Below are positions 12,111-25,399 of a DNA stretch of 64,000 nucleotides, one piece after another. The position numbers and the translations under genes are program-made. Below the pieces are notes generated by a model. It saw only the letters and a list, made by a program, of their open reading frames with translations. It ran no database searches and had not been told where the DNA came from. Each line of letters starts with the position of its first letter. Positions within the stretch are counted from its first letter, which is position 1. The stretch is from contig JAKZAP010000184.1 of the NCBI GenBank assembly GCA_023053575.1, positions 1 to 64,000 on the forward strand, given 5' to 3'. Source of the DNA: Branchinecta lynchi (taxonomy: Eukaryota > Arthropoda > Branchiopoda > Anostraca > Branchinectidae).

Positions 12111-15100
12111 GTTTTCCCACTGTGTTGGTTTTCCCAAAAGCTTCGCTTTCCCACAAGGTTGGTTTTCCCACAAGGTTGGTTTTCCCACAAGGTTGGTTTT
12201 CCCGCAGGGTTGCTTTCCCCATAAGGTTGGTTTTCCCACAAGGTTTGTTTTCTCACAAGGTTTGTTTTCCCACTAGGTTGTTTTTCCCACTTGGTTGGTT
12301 TTCGCACAAGGTTTGTTTTCCCCCAAGGTTGGTTTTCCCGCAGGGTTTGTTTTCCCACAAGGTTAGTTTTCCCGCAAGGTTGGTTTTCCCACAAGGTTTG
12401 TTTTCTCACAAGGTTTGTTTTCCCACTAGGTTGTTTTTCCCACTAGGATGGTTTTCCCACAAGGTTTCTTTTCCCACAAGCTTTGTTTTCCCCCAAGGTT
12501 GTTTTTCCCATTAGGTTGGTTTTCCCACAAGGTTTGTTTTCCCACAAGCTTTGCTTTCCCCCAAGGTTGGTTTTCCCGCAAGGTTGGTTTACCCACAAGG
12601 TTTGTTTTCTCACTGTGTTGGTTTTCCCAAAAGGTTCGCTTTCCCGCAAGGTTGGTTTTCCCACAAGGTTTGTTTCCCCACAAGGTTTGTTTTCCCACAA
12701 GGTTTGTTTTCCCACAAGGTTGGTTTTCCCGAAAGGTTTGTTTCCCCACAAGGTTGGTTTTCCCACAAGGTTGGTTTTCCCGCAGGGTTTGTTTTCCCAC
12801 AAGGTTAGTTTTCCCGCAAGGTTTGTTTTCCCACAAGGTTTGTTTTCCCACTGTGTTGGTTTTCCCAAAAGCTTCGCTTTCCCAAAAGGTTCGCTTTCCC
12901 AAAAGGTTGGTTTTCCCACAAGGTTGGTTTTCCCACAAGGTTGGTTTTCCCGCAGGGTTGCTTTCCCCATAAGGTTGGTTTTCCCACAAGGTTTGTTTTC
13001 TCACAAGGTTTGTTTTCCCACTAGGTTGTTTTTCCCACTAGGTTGGTTTTCCAACAAGGTTTGTTTTCCCACAAGCTTTGTTTTCCCCCAAGGTTGGTTT
13101 TCCCGCAAGGTTGGTTTTCTCACAAGGTTGTTTTCCCACTGTGTTGGTTTTCCCAAAAGGTTCGCTTTCCCGCAAGGTTGGTTTTCCCCCAAGGTTGGTT
13201 TTCCCACTTTGTTGGTTTTCCCAAAAGGTTCGCTTTCCCGCAAGGTTGGTTTTCCCACAAGGTTTGTTTCCCCACAAGGTTTGTTTTCCCACAAGGTTTG
13301 TTTTCCCACAAGGTTGGTTTTCCCGAAAGGTTTGTTTCCCCACAAGGTTGGTTTTCCCACAAGGTTGGTTTTCCCGCAGGGTTTGTTTTTTCACAAGGTT
13401 AGTTTTCCCGCAAGGTTTGTTTCCCCTTAAGGTTTGTTTTCCCACAAGGATTGTTTTCTCACAAGGTTTGTTTTCCCACTAGGTTTGTTTCCCCACAAGG
13501 TTTGTTTTCCCACAAGGTTTGTTTTCCCAAAAGGTTGGTTTTCCCGCAAGGTTGGTTTTCCCACAAGGTTTGTTTTCCCACTGTGTTGGTTTTCCCAAAA
13601 GGTTCGCTTTCCCATAAGGTTCGTTTTCCCACAAGGTTGGTTTTCCCACAAGGTTGGTTTTCCCGCAGGGTTGCTTTCCCCATAAGGTTGGTTTTCCCAC
13701 AAGGTTTGTTTTCTCACAAGGTTTGTTTTCCCACTAGGTTGTTTTTCCCACTAGGTTGGTTTTCCGAAAAGGTTTGTTTTCCCACAAGCTTTGTTTTCCC
13801 CCAAGGTTGGTTTTCCCGCAAGGTTGGTTTTCCCACAAGGTTTGTTTTCCCACTGTGTTGGTTTTCCCAAAAGGTTCGCTTTCCCGCAAGGCTGGTTTTC
13901 CCACAAGGTTTGTTTCCCCACAATGTTTGTTTTCTCACAAGGTTTGTTTTCCCACAAGGTTGGTTTTCCCGAAAGGTTTGTTTCCCCACAAGGTTGGTTT
14001 TCCCGAAAGGTTTGTTTCCCCACAAGGTTGGTTTTCCCACAAGGTTGGTTTTCCCGCAGGGTTTGTTTTCCCACAAGGTTAGTTTTCCCGCAAGGTTTGT
14101 TTTCCCACAAGGATTGTTTTCTCACAAGGTTTGTTTTCCCACTGTGTTGGTTTTCCCAAAAGGTTCGCTTTCCCGCAAGGTTCGCTTTCCCACAAGGTTG
14201 GTTTTCCCACAATGTTTGTTTTCTCACAAGGTTTGTTTTCCCACAAGGTTGGTTTTCCCGAAAGGTTTGTTTCCCCACAAGGTTGGTTTTCCCACAAGGC
14301 TGGTTTTCCCGCAGGGTTTGTTTTCCCACAAGGTTAGTTTTCCCGCAAGGTTTTTTTTCCCACAAGGTTAGTTTTCCCACAAGGTTTGTTTCCCCACAAG
14401 GTTTGTTTCCCCACAAGTTTTGTTTTCCCACAAGGATTGTTTTCTCACAAGGTTTGTTTTCCCACTGTGTTGGTTTTCCCAAGAGGTTCGCTTTCCCGCA
14501 AGGTTCGCTTTCCCGCAAGGTTGGTTTTCCCACAAGGTTTGTTTTCTCACAAGGTTTGTTTTCCCACTAGGTTTGTTTCCCCACAAGGTTTGTTTTCTCA
14601 CAAGGTTTGTTTTCCCACAAGGTTCGTTTTCCCACAAGGTTTGTTTTCCCACAAGGTTTGTTTTGCCACAAGGTTGGTTTTCCAGAAAGGTTTGTTTCCC
14701 CACAAGGTTGGTTTTCCCACAAGGTTTGTTTTCCCGCAGGGTTTGTTTTCCCACAAGGTTAGTTTTCCCGCAAGGTTTGTTTTCCCACAAGGTTTGTTTT
14801 CCCACTGTGTTGGTTTTCCCAAAAGGTTCGCTTTCCCACAAGGCTGGTTTTCCCACAAGGTTGGTTTTCCCACAAGGTTGGTTTTCCCGCAGGGTTGCTT
14901 TCCCCATAAGGTTGGTTTTCCCACAAGGTTTGTTTTCCCGCAGGGTTTGTTTTCCCACAAGGTTAGTTTTCCCGCAAGGTTTGTTTTCCCACAAGGTTAG
15001 TTTTCCCACAAGGTTTGTTTCCCCACAAGGTTTGTTTCCCCACAAGGTTTGTTTTCCCACAAGGATTGTTTTCTCACAAGGTTGTTTTCCCACTGTGTTG

Positions 15101-16724
15101 GTTTTCCCAAAAGGTTCGCTTTCCCGCAAGGTTGGTTTTCCCCCAAGGTTGGTTTTCCCGCAGGGTTTGTTTTCCCACAAGGTTAGTTTTCCCGCAAGGT
15201 TTGTTTCCCCACAAGGTTTGTTTTCCCACAAGGTTTGTTTTCCCACTGTGTTGGTTTTCCCAAAAGGTTCGCTTTCCCACAAGGTTGGTTTTCCCACAAG
15301 GTTGGTTTTCCCACAAGGTTGGTTTTCCCGCAGGGTTGCTTTCCCCATAAGGTTGGTTTTCCCACAAGGTTTGTTTTCTCACAAGGTTTGTTTTCCCACT
15401 AGGTTGTTTTTCCCACTAGGTTGGTTTTCCCACAAGGTTTGTTTTCCCACAAGCTTTGTTTTCCCCCAAGGTTGTTTTTCCCACTAGGTTGGTTTTCCCA
15501 CAAGGTTTGTTTTCCCACAAGCTTTGTTTTTCCCCAAGGTTGGTTTTCCCGCAAGGTTGGTTTACCCACAAGGTTTGTTTTCCCACTGTGTTGGTTTTCC
15601 CAAAAGGTTCGCTTTCCCGCAAGGTTGGTTTTCCCACAAGGTTTGTTTCCCCACTAGGTTTGTTTTCCCACAAGGTTTGTTTTCCCACAAGGTTGGTTTT
15701 CCCGAAAGGTTTGTTTCCCCACAAGGTTGGTTTTCCCACAAGGTTGGTTTTCCCGCAGGGTTTGTTTTCCCACAAGGTTAGTTTTCCCGCAAGGTTTCTT
15801 TCCCCACAAGGTTTGTTTTCCCACAAGGTTTGTTTTCCCACTGTGTTGGTTTTCCCAAAAGGTTCGCTTTCCCAAAAGGTTGGTTTTCCCACAAGGTTGG
15901 TTTTCCCACAAGGTTAGTTTTCCCGCAGGGTTGCTTTCCCCATAAGGTTGGTTTTCCCAAAAGGTTCGCTTTCCCGCAAGGCTGGTTTTCCCACAAGGTT
16001 TGTTTCCCCACAATGTTTGTTTTCTCACAAGGCTTGTTTTCCCACAAGGTTGGTTTTCCCGAAAGGTTTGTTTCCCCACAAGGTTGGTTTTCCCACAAGG
16101 CTGGTTTTCCCGCAGGGTTTGTTTTCCCACAAGGTTAGTTTTCCCGCAAGGTTTGTTTTCCCACAAGGTTAGTTTTCCCACAAGGTTTGTTTCCCCACAA
16201 GGTTTGTTTCCCCACAAGGTTTGTTTTCCCACAAGGATTGTTTTCTCACAAGGTTTGTTTTCCCACTGTGTTGGTTTTCCCAAGAGGTTCGCTTTCCCGC
16301 AAGGTTCGCTTTCCCGCAAGGTTGGTTTTCCCACAAGGTTTGTTTTCTCACAAGGTTTGTTTTCCCACTAGGTTTGTTTCCCCACAAGGTTTGTTTTCTC
16401 ACAAGGTTGTTTTCCCACAAGGTCTGTTTTCCCACAAGGTTTGTTTTCCCACAAGGTTTGTTTTGCCACAAGGTTGGTTTTCCAGAAAGGTTTGTTTCCC
16501 CACAAGGATGGTTTTCCCACAAGGTTTGTTTTCCCGTAGGGTTTGTTTTCCCACAAGGTTAGTTTTCCAGCAAGGTTTGTTTTCCCACAAGGTTAGTTTT
16601 CCCACAAGGTTTGTTTCCCCACAAGGTTTGTTTCCCCACAAGGTTTGTTTTCCCACAAGGATTGTTTTCTCACAAGGTTTGTTTTTCCACTGTGTTGGTT
16701 TTCCCAAAAGGTTCACTTTCCCGC

Positions 16725-19220
16725 AAGGTTGATTTTCCCACAAGGTTGGTTTTCCCGCAGGGTTTGTTTCCCCATAAGGTTGGTTTTCCCAAAAGGTTTG
16801 TTTTCTCACAAGGTTTGTTTTCCCACTAGGTTGGTTTTCCCACAAGGTTTGTTTTCCCACAAGGTTTGTTTACCCACAAGGTTTGTTTTCCCCCAAGGTT
16901 GGTTTTCCCGCAAGGTTGGTTTTCCCATAAGGTTGGTTTTCCCACAAGGTTGGTTTTCCCGCAAGGTTAGTTTTCCCACAAGGTCTGATTTAACACAATG
17001 TTTGTTTTCCCACAAGGTTGGTTTTCCCGAAAGGTTTGTTTCCCCACAAGGTTGGTTTTCCCACAAGGTTGGTTTTCCCGCAGGGTTTGTTTTCCCACAA
17101 GGTTAGTTTTCCCGCAAGGTTTGTTTTCCCACAAGGTTGGTTTTCCCGAAAGGTTTGTTTCCCCACAAGGTTGGTTTTCCCACAAGGTTGGTTTTCCCGC
17201 AGGGTTTGTTTTCCCACAAGGTTAGTTTTCCCGCAAGGTTTGTTTCCCCACAAGGTTTGTTTTCCCACAAGGTTTGTTTTCCCACTGTGTTGGTTTTCCC
17301 AAAAGGTTCGCTTTCCCACAAGGTTGGTTTTCCCACAAGGTTGGTTTTCCCGCAGGGTTGCTTTCCCCATGAGGTTGGTTTTCCCACAAGGTTTGTTTTC
17401 TCACAAGGTTTGTTTTCCCACTAGGTTGTTTTTCATACTAGGTTGGTTTTCCCACAAAGTTTGTTTTCCCACAAGCTTTGTTTTCCCCCAAGGTTTGTTT
17501 TTCCACAAGGTTTGTTTTCCCACTGTGTTGGTTTTCCCAAAAGGTTCGCTTTCCCACAAGGTTGGTTTTCCCACAAGGTTGGTTTTCCCACAAGGTTGGT
17601 TTTCCCGCAGGGCTGCTTTCCCCATAAGGTTGGTTTTCCCACAAGGTTTGTTTTCCCACAAGGTTTGTTTCCCCACAAGGTTTGTTTCCCCAAAAGGTTT
17701 GTTTCCCCACAAGGTTTGTTTTCCCACAAGGATTGTTTTCTCACAAGGTTTGTTTTCCCACAAGGTTTGTTTCCCCACAAGGTTTGTTTCCCCACAAGGT
17801 TTGTTTTCCCACAAGGTTAGTTTTCCCACAAGGTTTGTTTCCCCACAAGGTTTGTTTCCCCACAAGGTTTGTTTTCCCACAAGGATTGTTTTCTCACAAG
17901 GTTTGTTTTCCCACTGTGTTGGTTTTCCCAAGAGGTTCGCTTTCCCGCAAGGTTCGCTTTCCCGCAAGGTTGATTTTCCCACAAGGTTGGTTTTCCCGCA
18001 GGGTTTGTTTCCCCATAAGGTTGGTTTTCCCAAAAGGTTTGTTTTCTCACAAGGTTTGTTTTCCCACTAGGTTGGTTTTCCCACAAGGTTTGTTTTCCCA
18101 CAAGGTTTGTTTACCCACAAGGTTTGTTTTCCCCCAAGGTTGGTTTTCCCGCAAGGTTGGTTTTCCCATAAGGTTGGTTTTCCCACAAGGTTGGTTTTCC
18201 CGCAAGGTTAGTTTTCCCACAAGGTCTGATTTAACACAATGTTTGTTTTCCCACAAGGTTGGTTTTCCCGAAAGGTTTGTTTCCCCACAAGGTTGGTTTT
18301 CCCACAAGGTTGGTTTTCCCGCAGGGTTTGTTTTCCCACAAGGTTAGTTTTCCCGCAAGGTTTGTTTTCCCACAAGGTTGGTTTTCCCGAAAGGTTTGTT
18401 TCCCCACAAGGTTGGTTTTCCCACAAGGTTGGTTTTCCCGCAGGGTTTGTTTTCCCACAAGGTTAGTTTTCCCGCAAGGTTTGTTTCCCCACAAGGTTTG
18501 TTTTCCCACAAGGTTTGTTTTCCCACTGTGTTGGTTTTCCCAAAAGGTTCGCTTTCCCACAAGGTTGGTTTTCCCACAAGGTTGGTTTTCCCACAAGGTT
18601 GGTTTTCCCGCAGGGTTGCTTTCCCCATGAGGTTGGTTTTCCCACAAGGTTTGTTTTCTCACAAGGTTTGTTTTCCCACTAGGTTGTTTTTCATACTAGG
18701 TTGGTTTTCCCACAAAGTTTGTTTTCCCACAAGCTTTGTTTTCCCCCAAGGTTTTTTTTTCCACAAGGTTTGTTTTCCCACTGTGTTGGTTTTCCCAAAA
18801 GGTTCGCTTTCCCACAAGGTTGGTTTTCCCACAAGGTTGGTTTTCCCACAAGGTTGGTTTTCCCGCAGGGCTGCTTTCCCCATAAGGTTGGTTTTCCCAC
18901 AAGGTTTGTTTTCCCACAAAGTTTGTTTCCCCACAAGGTTTGTTTCCCCAAAAGGTTTGTTTCCCCACAAGGTTTGTTTTCCCACAAGGATTGTTTTCTC
19001 ACAAGGTTTGTTTTCCCACAAGGTTTGTTTCCCCACAAGGTTTGTTTCCCCACAAGGTTTGTTTTCCCACAAGGTTAGTTTTCCCACAAGGTTTGTTTCC
19101 CCACAAGGTTTGTTTCCCCACAAGGTTTGTTTTCCCACAAGGATTGTTTTCTCACAAGGTTTGTTTTCCCACTGTGTTGGTTTTCCCAAGAGGTTCGCTT
19201 TCCCGCAAGGTTCGCTTTCC
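16725..19220 (+). repeat. Tandem duplication, period 1,241-1,258 bp (2 copies)
   Basis: Unit order at about 16725-17965 recurs at 17966-19220. The offset is 1,241 bp (73 units) at the left and becomes 1,258 bp (74 units) after one unit is gained near 17330 relative to 18590. The divergent marker unit TCTGATTTAACACAATG occurs once in each copy (16984 and 18225), as does the CATACTAGG variant. Confidence 0.85.
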
Positions 19221-21179
19221 CGCAAGTTTGGTTTTCCCACAAGGTTTGTTTTCTCACAAGGTTTGTTTTCCCACTAGGTTTGTTTCCCCACAAGGTTTGT
19301 TTTCTCACAAGGTTTGTTTCCCCACAAGGTTTGTTTCCCCACAAGGTTTGTTTCCCCACAAGTTTTGTTTTCCCACAAGGATTGTTTTCTCACAAGGTTT
19401 GTTTTCCCACTGTGTTGGTTTTCCCAAGAGGTTCGCTTTCCCGCAAGGTTCGCTTTCCCGCAAGGTTGGTTTTCCCGCAAGGTTGGTTTTCCCACAAGGT
19501 TTGTTTTCTCACAAGGTTTGTTTTCCCACTAGGTTTGTTTCCACACAAGGTTTGTTTTCTCACAAGGTTTGTTTTCCCACAAGGTTTGTTTTCCCACAAG
19601 GTTTGTTTTCCCACAAGGTTTGTTTTGCAACAAGGTTGGTTTTCCAGAAAGGTTTGTTTCCCCACAAGGTTGGTTTTCCCACAAGGTTTGTTTTCCCGCA
19701 GGGTTTGTTTTCCCACAAGGTTAGTTTTCCCGCAAGGTTTGTTTTCCCACAAGGTTAGTTTTCCCACAAGGTTTGTTTCCCCACAAGGTTTGTTTCCCCA
19801 CAAGGTTTGTTTTCCCACAAGGATTGTTTTCTCACAAGGTTTGTTTTCCCACTGTGTTGGTTTTCCCAAAAGGTTCGCTTTCCCGCAAGGTTGGTTTTCC
19901 CACAAGGTTGGTTTTCCCGCAGGGTTTGTTTCCCCATAAGGTTGGTTTTCCCAAAAGGTTTGTTTTCTCACAAGGTTTGTTTTCCCACTAGGTTGGTTTT
20001 CCCACAAGGTTTGTTTTCCCACAAGGTTTGTTTACCCACAAGGTTTGTTTTCCCCCAAGGTTGGTTTTCTCGCAAGGTTAGTTTTCCCACAAGGATTGTT
20101 TTCTCACAAGGTTTGTTTTCCCACTGTGTTGGTTTTCCCAAAAGGTTCACTTTCCCGCAAGGTTGGTTTTCCCACAAGGTTGGTTTTCCCGCAGGGTTTG
20201 TTTCCCCATAAGGTTGGTTTTCCCACAAGGTTTGTTTTCTCACAAGGTTTGTTTTCCCACTAGGTTGGTTTTCCAGCAAGGTTTGTTTTCCCACAAGGTT
20301 AGTTTTCCCACAAGGTTTGTTTCCCCACAAGGTTTGTTTCCCCACAAGGTTTGTTTTCCCACAAGGATTGTTTTCTCACAAGGTTTGTTTTCCCACTGTG
20401 TTGGTTTTCCCAAAAGGTTCACTTTCCCGCAAGGTTTGTTTTCCCACAAGGTTGGTTTTCCCGCAGGGTTTGTTTCCCCATAAGGTTGGTTTTCCCAAAA
20501 GGTTTGTTTTCTCACAAGGTTTGTTTTCCCACTAGGTTGGTTTTCCCACAAGGTTTGTTTTCCCACAAGGTTTGTTTACCCACAAGGTTTGTTTTCCCCC
20601 AAGGTTGGTTTTCCCGCAAGGTTGGTTTTCCCATAAGGTTGGTTTTCCCACAAGGTTGGTTTTCCCGCAAGGTTAGTTTTCCCACAAGGTCTGATTTAAC
20701 ACAATGTTTGTTTTCCCACAAGGTTGGTTTTCCCGAAAGGTTTGTTTCCCCACAAGGTTGGTTTTCCCGCAGGGTTTGTTTTCCCACAAGGTTAGTTTTC
20801 CCGCAAGGTTTGTTTTCCCACAAGGTTGGTTTTCCCGAAAGGTTTGTTTCCCCACAAGGTTGGTTTTCCCACAAGGTTGGTTTTCCCGCAGGGTTTGTTT
20901 TCCCACAAGGTTAGTTTTCCCGCAAGGTTTGTTTCCCCACAAGGTTTGTTTTCCCACAAGGTTTGTTTTCCCACTGTGTTGGTTTTCCCAAAAGGTTCGC
21001 TTTCCCACAAGGTTGGTTTTCCCACAAGGTTGGTTTTCCCACAAGGTTGGTTTTCCCGCAGGGTTGCTTTCCCCATGAGGTTGGTTTTCCCACAAGGTTT
21101 GTTTTCTCACAAGGTTTGTTTTCCCACTAGGTTGTTTTTCATACTAGGTTGGTTTTCCCACAAGGTTTGTTTTCCCACA

Positions 21180-24100
21180 AGCTTTGTTTTCCCCCAAGGT
21201 TTGTTTTCCCACAAGGTTTGTTTTCCCACTGTGTTGGTTTTCCCAAAAGGTTCGCTTTCCCACAAGGTTGGTTTTCCCACAAGGTTGGTTTTCCCGCAGG
21301 GCTGCTTTCCCCATAAGGTTGGTTTTCCCACAAGGTTTGTTTTCCCACAAGGTTTGTTTCCCCACAAGGTTTGTTTCCCCACAAGGTTTGTTTCCCCACA
21401 AGGTTTGTTTTCCCACAAGGATTGTTTTCTCACAAGGTTTGTTTTCCCACAAGGTTTGTTTCCCCACAAGGTTTGTTTCCCCACAAGGTTTGTTTTCCCA
21501 CAAGGTTAGTTTTCCCACAAGGTTTGTTTCCCCACAAGGTTTGTTTCCCCACAAGGTTTATTTTCCCACAAGGATTGTTTTCTCACAAGGTTTGTTTTCC
21601 CACTGTGTTGGTTTTCCCAAGAGGTTCGCTTTCCCGCAAGGTTCGCTTTCCCGCAAGGTTGGTTTTCCCACAAGGTTTGTTTTCTCACAAGGTTTGTTTT
21701 CCCACTAGGTTTGTTTCCCCACAAGGTTTGTTTTCTCACAAGGTTTGTTTCCCCACAAGGTTTGTTTCCCCACAAGGTTTGTTTCCCCACAAGTTTTGTT
21801 TTCCCACAAGGATTGTTTTCTCACAAGGTTTGTTTTCCCACTGTGTTGGTTTTCCCAAGAGGTTCGCTTTCCCGCAAGGTTCGCTTTCCCGCAAGGTTGG
21901 TTTTCCCACAAGGTTGGTTTTCCCAAAAGGTTTGTTTTCTCACAAGGTTTGTTTTCCCACTAGGTTGGTTTTCCCACAAGGTTTGTTTTCCCACTAGGTT
22001 GGTTTTCCCACAAGGCTTGTTTTCCCACAAGGTTTGTTTACCCACAAGGTTTGTTTTCCCCCAAGGTTGGTTTTCCCGCAAGGTTGGTTTTCCCATAAGG
22101 TTGGTTTTCCCACAAGGTTGGTTTTCCCGCAAGGTTAGTTTTCCCACAAGGTCTGATTTAACACAATGTTTGTTTTCCCACAAGGTTGGTTTTCCCGAAA
22201 GGTTTGTTTCCCCACAAGGTTGGTTTTCCCACAAGGTTGGTTTTCCCGCAGGGTTTGTTTTCCCACGAGGTTAGTTTTCCCGCAAGGTTTGTTTTCCCAC
22301 AAGGTTGGTTTTCCCGAAAGGTTTGTTTCCCCACAAGGTTGGTTTTCCCATAAGGTTAGTTTTCCCACTGTGTTGGTTTTCCCAAAAGGTTCGCTTTCCC
22401 ACAAGGTTGGTTTTCCCACAAGGTTGGTTTTCCCACAAGGTTGGTTTTCCCGCAGGGTTGCTTTCCCCATGAGGTTGGTTTTCCAACAAGGTTTGTTTTC
22501 TCACAAGGTTTGTTTTCCCACTAGGTTGTTTTTCATACTAGGTTGGTTTTCCCACAAGGTTTGTTTTCCCACAAGCTTTGTTTTCCCACAGGGCTGCTTT
22601 CCCCATAAGGTTTGTTTTCCCACAAGGTTTGTTTTCCCACAAGGTTTGTTTCCCCACAAGGTTTGTTTCCCCACAAGGTTTGTTTCCCCACAAGGTTTGT
22701 TTTCCCACAAGGATTGTTTTCTCACAAGGTTTGTTTTCCCACAAGGTTTGTTTCCCCACAAGGTTTGTTTCCCCACAAGGTTTGTTTCCCCACCGGGTTT
22801 GTTTTCCCACAAGGTTAGTTTTCCCGCAAGGTTTGTTTCCCCACTGTGTTGGTTTTCCCAAAAGGTTCGCTTTCCCACTGTGTTGGTTTTCCCAAGAGGT
22901 TCGCTTTCCCGCAAGGTTCGCTTTCCCACAAGGTTGGTTTTCCCGCAGGGCTGCTTTCCCCATAAGGTTGGTTTTCCCACAAGGTTTGTTTTCCCACAAG
23001 GTTTGTTTCCCCACAAGGTTTGTTTCCCCACAAGGTTTGTTTCCCCACAAGGTTTGTTTTCCCACAAGGATTGTTTTCTCACAAGGTTTGTTTTCCCACC
23101 GGCTTTGTTTTCCCCCAAGGTTTGTTTTCCCACAAGGTTTGTTTTCCCACTGTGTTGGTTTTCCCAAAAGGTTCGCTTTCCCACAAGGTTGGTTTTCCCA
23201 CAAGGTTGGTTTTCCCGCAGGGCTGCTTTCCCCATAAGGTTGGTTTTCCCACAAGGTTTGTTTTCCCACAAGGTTTGTTTCCCCACAAGGTTTGTTTCCC
23301 CACAAGGTTTGTTTCCCCACAAGGTTTGTTTTCCCACAAGGATTGTTTTCTCACAAGGTTTGTTTTCCCACAAGGTTTGTTTCCCCACAAGGTTTGTTTC
23401 CCCACAAGGTTTGTTTTCCCACAAGGTTAGTTTTCCCACAAGGTTTGTTTCCCCACAAGGTTTGTTTCCCCACAAGGTTTATTTTCCCACAAGGATTGTT
23501 TTCTCACAAGGTTTGTTTTCCCACTGTGTTGGTTTTCCCAAGAGGTTCGCTTTCCCGCAAGGTTCGCTTTCCCGCAAGGTTGGTTTTCCCACAAGGTTTG
23601 TTTTCTCACAAGGTTTGTTTTCCCACTAGGTTTGTTTCCCCACAAGGTTTGTTTTCTCACAAGGTTTGTTTCCCCACAAGGTTTGTTTCCCCACAAGGTT
23701 TGTTTCCCCACAAGTTTTGTTTTCCCACAAGGATTGTTTTCTCACAAGGTTTGTTTTCCCACTGTGTTGGTTTTCCCAAGAGGTTCGCTTTCCCGCAAGG
23801 TTCGCTTTCCCGCAAGGTTGGTTTTCCCACAAGGTTGGTTTTCCCAAAAGGTTTGTTTTCTCACAAGGTTTGTTTTCCCCACTAGGTTGGTTTTCCCACA
23901 AGGTTTGTTTTCCCACTAGGTTGGTTTTCCCACAAGGCTTGTTTTCCCACAAGGTTTGTTTACCCACAAGGTTTGTTTTCCCCCAAGGTTGGTTTTCCCG
24001 CAAGGTTGGTTTTCCCATAAGGTTGGTTTTCCCACAAGGTTGGTTTTCCCGCAAGGTTAGTTTTCCCACAAGGTCTGATTTAACACAATGTTTGTTTTCC

Positions 24101-24750
24101 CACAAGGTTGGTTTTCCCGAAAGGTTTGTTTCCCCACAAGGTTGGTTTTCCCACAAGGTTGGTTTTCCCGCAGGGTTTGTTTTCCCACGAGGTTAGTTTT
24201 CCCGCAAGGTTTGTTTTCCCACAAGGTTGGTTTTCCCGAAAGGTTTGTTTCCCCACAAGGTTGGTTTTCCCATAAGGTTAGTTTTCCCACTGTGTTGGTT
24301 TTCCCAAAAGGTTCGCTTTCCCACAAGGTTGGTTTTCCCACAAGGTTGGTTTTCCCACAAGGTTGGTTTTCCCGCAGGGTTGCTTTCCCCATGAGGTTGG
24401 TTTTCCAACAAGGTTTGTTTTCTCACAAGGTTTGTTTTCCCACTAGGTTGTTTTTCATACTAGGTTGGTTTTCCCACAAGGTTTGTTTTCCCACAAGCTT
24501 TGTTTTCCCACAGGGCTGCTTTCCCCATAAGGTTTGTTTTCCCACAAGGTTTGTTTTCCCACAAGGTTTGTTTCCCCACAAGGTTTGTTTCCCCACAAGG
24601 TTTGTTTCCCCACAAGGTTTGTTTTCCCACAAGGATTGTTTTCTCACAAGGTTTGTTTTCCCACAAGGTTTGTTTCCCCACAAGGTTTGTTTCCCCACAA
24701 GGTTTGTTTCCCCACCGGGTTTGTTTTCCCACAAGGTTAGTTTTCCCGCA
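21180..24750 (+). repeat. Direct duplication at 1,921-1,922 bp spacing
   Basis: Two copies, about 21180-22830 and 23100-24750, share variant order. The offset is 1,921 bp (113 units) before a single extra C near 23880 and 1,922 bp after it. Shared rare marks are the divergent unit at 22152 and 24074, the GGGCTGC variant, and the CACCGGG variants. Confidence 0.8.
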
Positions 24751-25399
24751 AGGTTTGTTTCCCCACAAGGTTTGTTTTCTCACAAGGTTTGTTTTCCCAC
24801 TGTGTTGGTTTTCCCAAGAGGTTCGCTTTCCCGCAAGGTTCGCTTTCCCGCAAGGTTGGTTTTCCCACAAGGTTTGTTTTCTCACAAGGTTTGTTTTCCC
24901 ACTAGGTTTGTTTCCCCACAAGGTTTGTTTTCTCACAAGGTTTGTTTCCCCACAAGGTTTGTTTCCCCACAAGGTTTGTTTCCCCACAAGTTTTGTTTTC
25001 CCACAAGGATTGTTTTCTCACAAGGTTTGTTTTCCCACTGTGTTGGTTTTCCCAAGAGGTTCGCTTTCCCGCAAGGTTCGCTTTCCCGCAAGGTTGGTTT
25101 TCCCACAAGGTTTGTTTTCTCACAAGGTTTGTTTTCCCACTAGGTTTGTTTCCACACAAGGTTTGTTTTCTCACAAGGTTTGTTTTCCCACAAGGTTTGT
25201 TTTCCCACAAGGTTTGTTTTCCCACAAGGTTGGTTTTGCAACAAGGTTGGTTTTCCAGAAAGGTTTGTTTCCCCACAAGGTTGGTTTTCCCACAAGGTTT
25301 GTTTTCCCGCAGGGTTTGTTTTCCCACAAGGTTAGTTTTCCGGCAAGGTTTGTTTTCCCACAAGGTTAGTTTTCCCACAAGGTTTGTTTCCCCACAAGG

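Noticed and set aside
22166..23629. Long open frames (487 codons here; 476 at 44096-45526; 409 at 4540-5769, minus) as real genes
   Set aside because: They are consequences of a stop-free 17-bp unit. Overlapping frames on both strands are equally long, the frames shift with unit variants, and there is no codon-position bias or domain.
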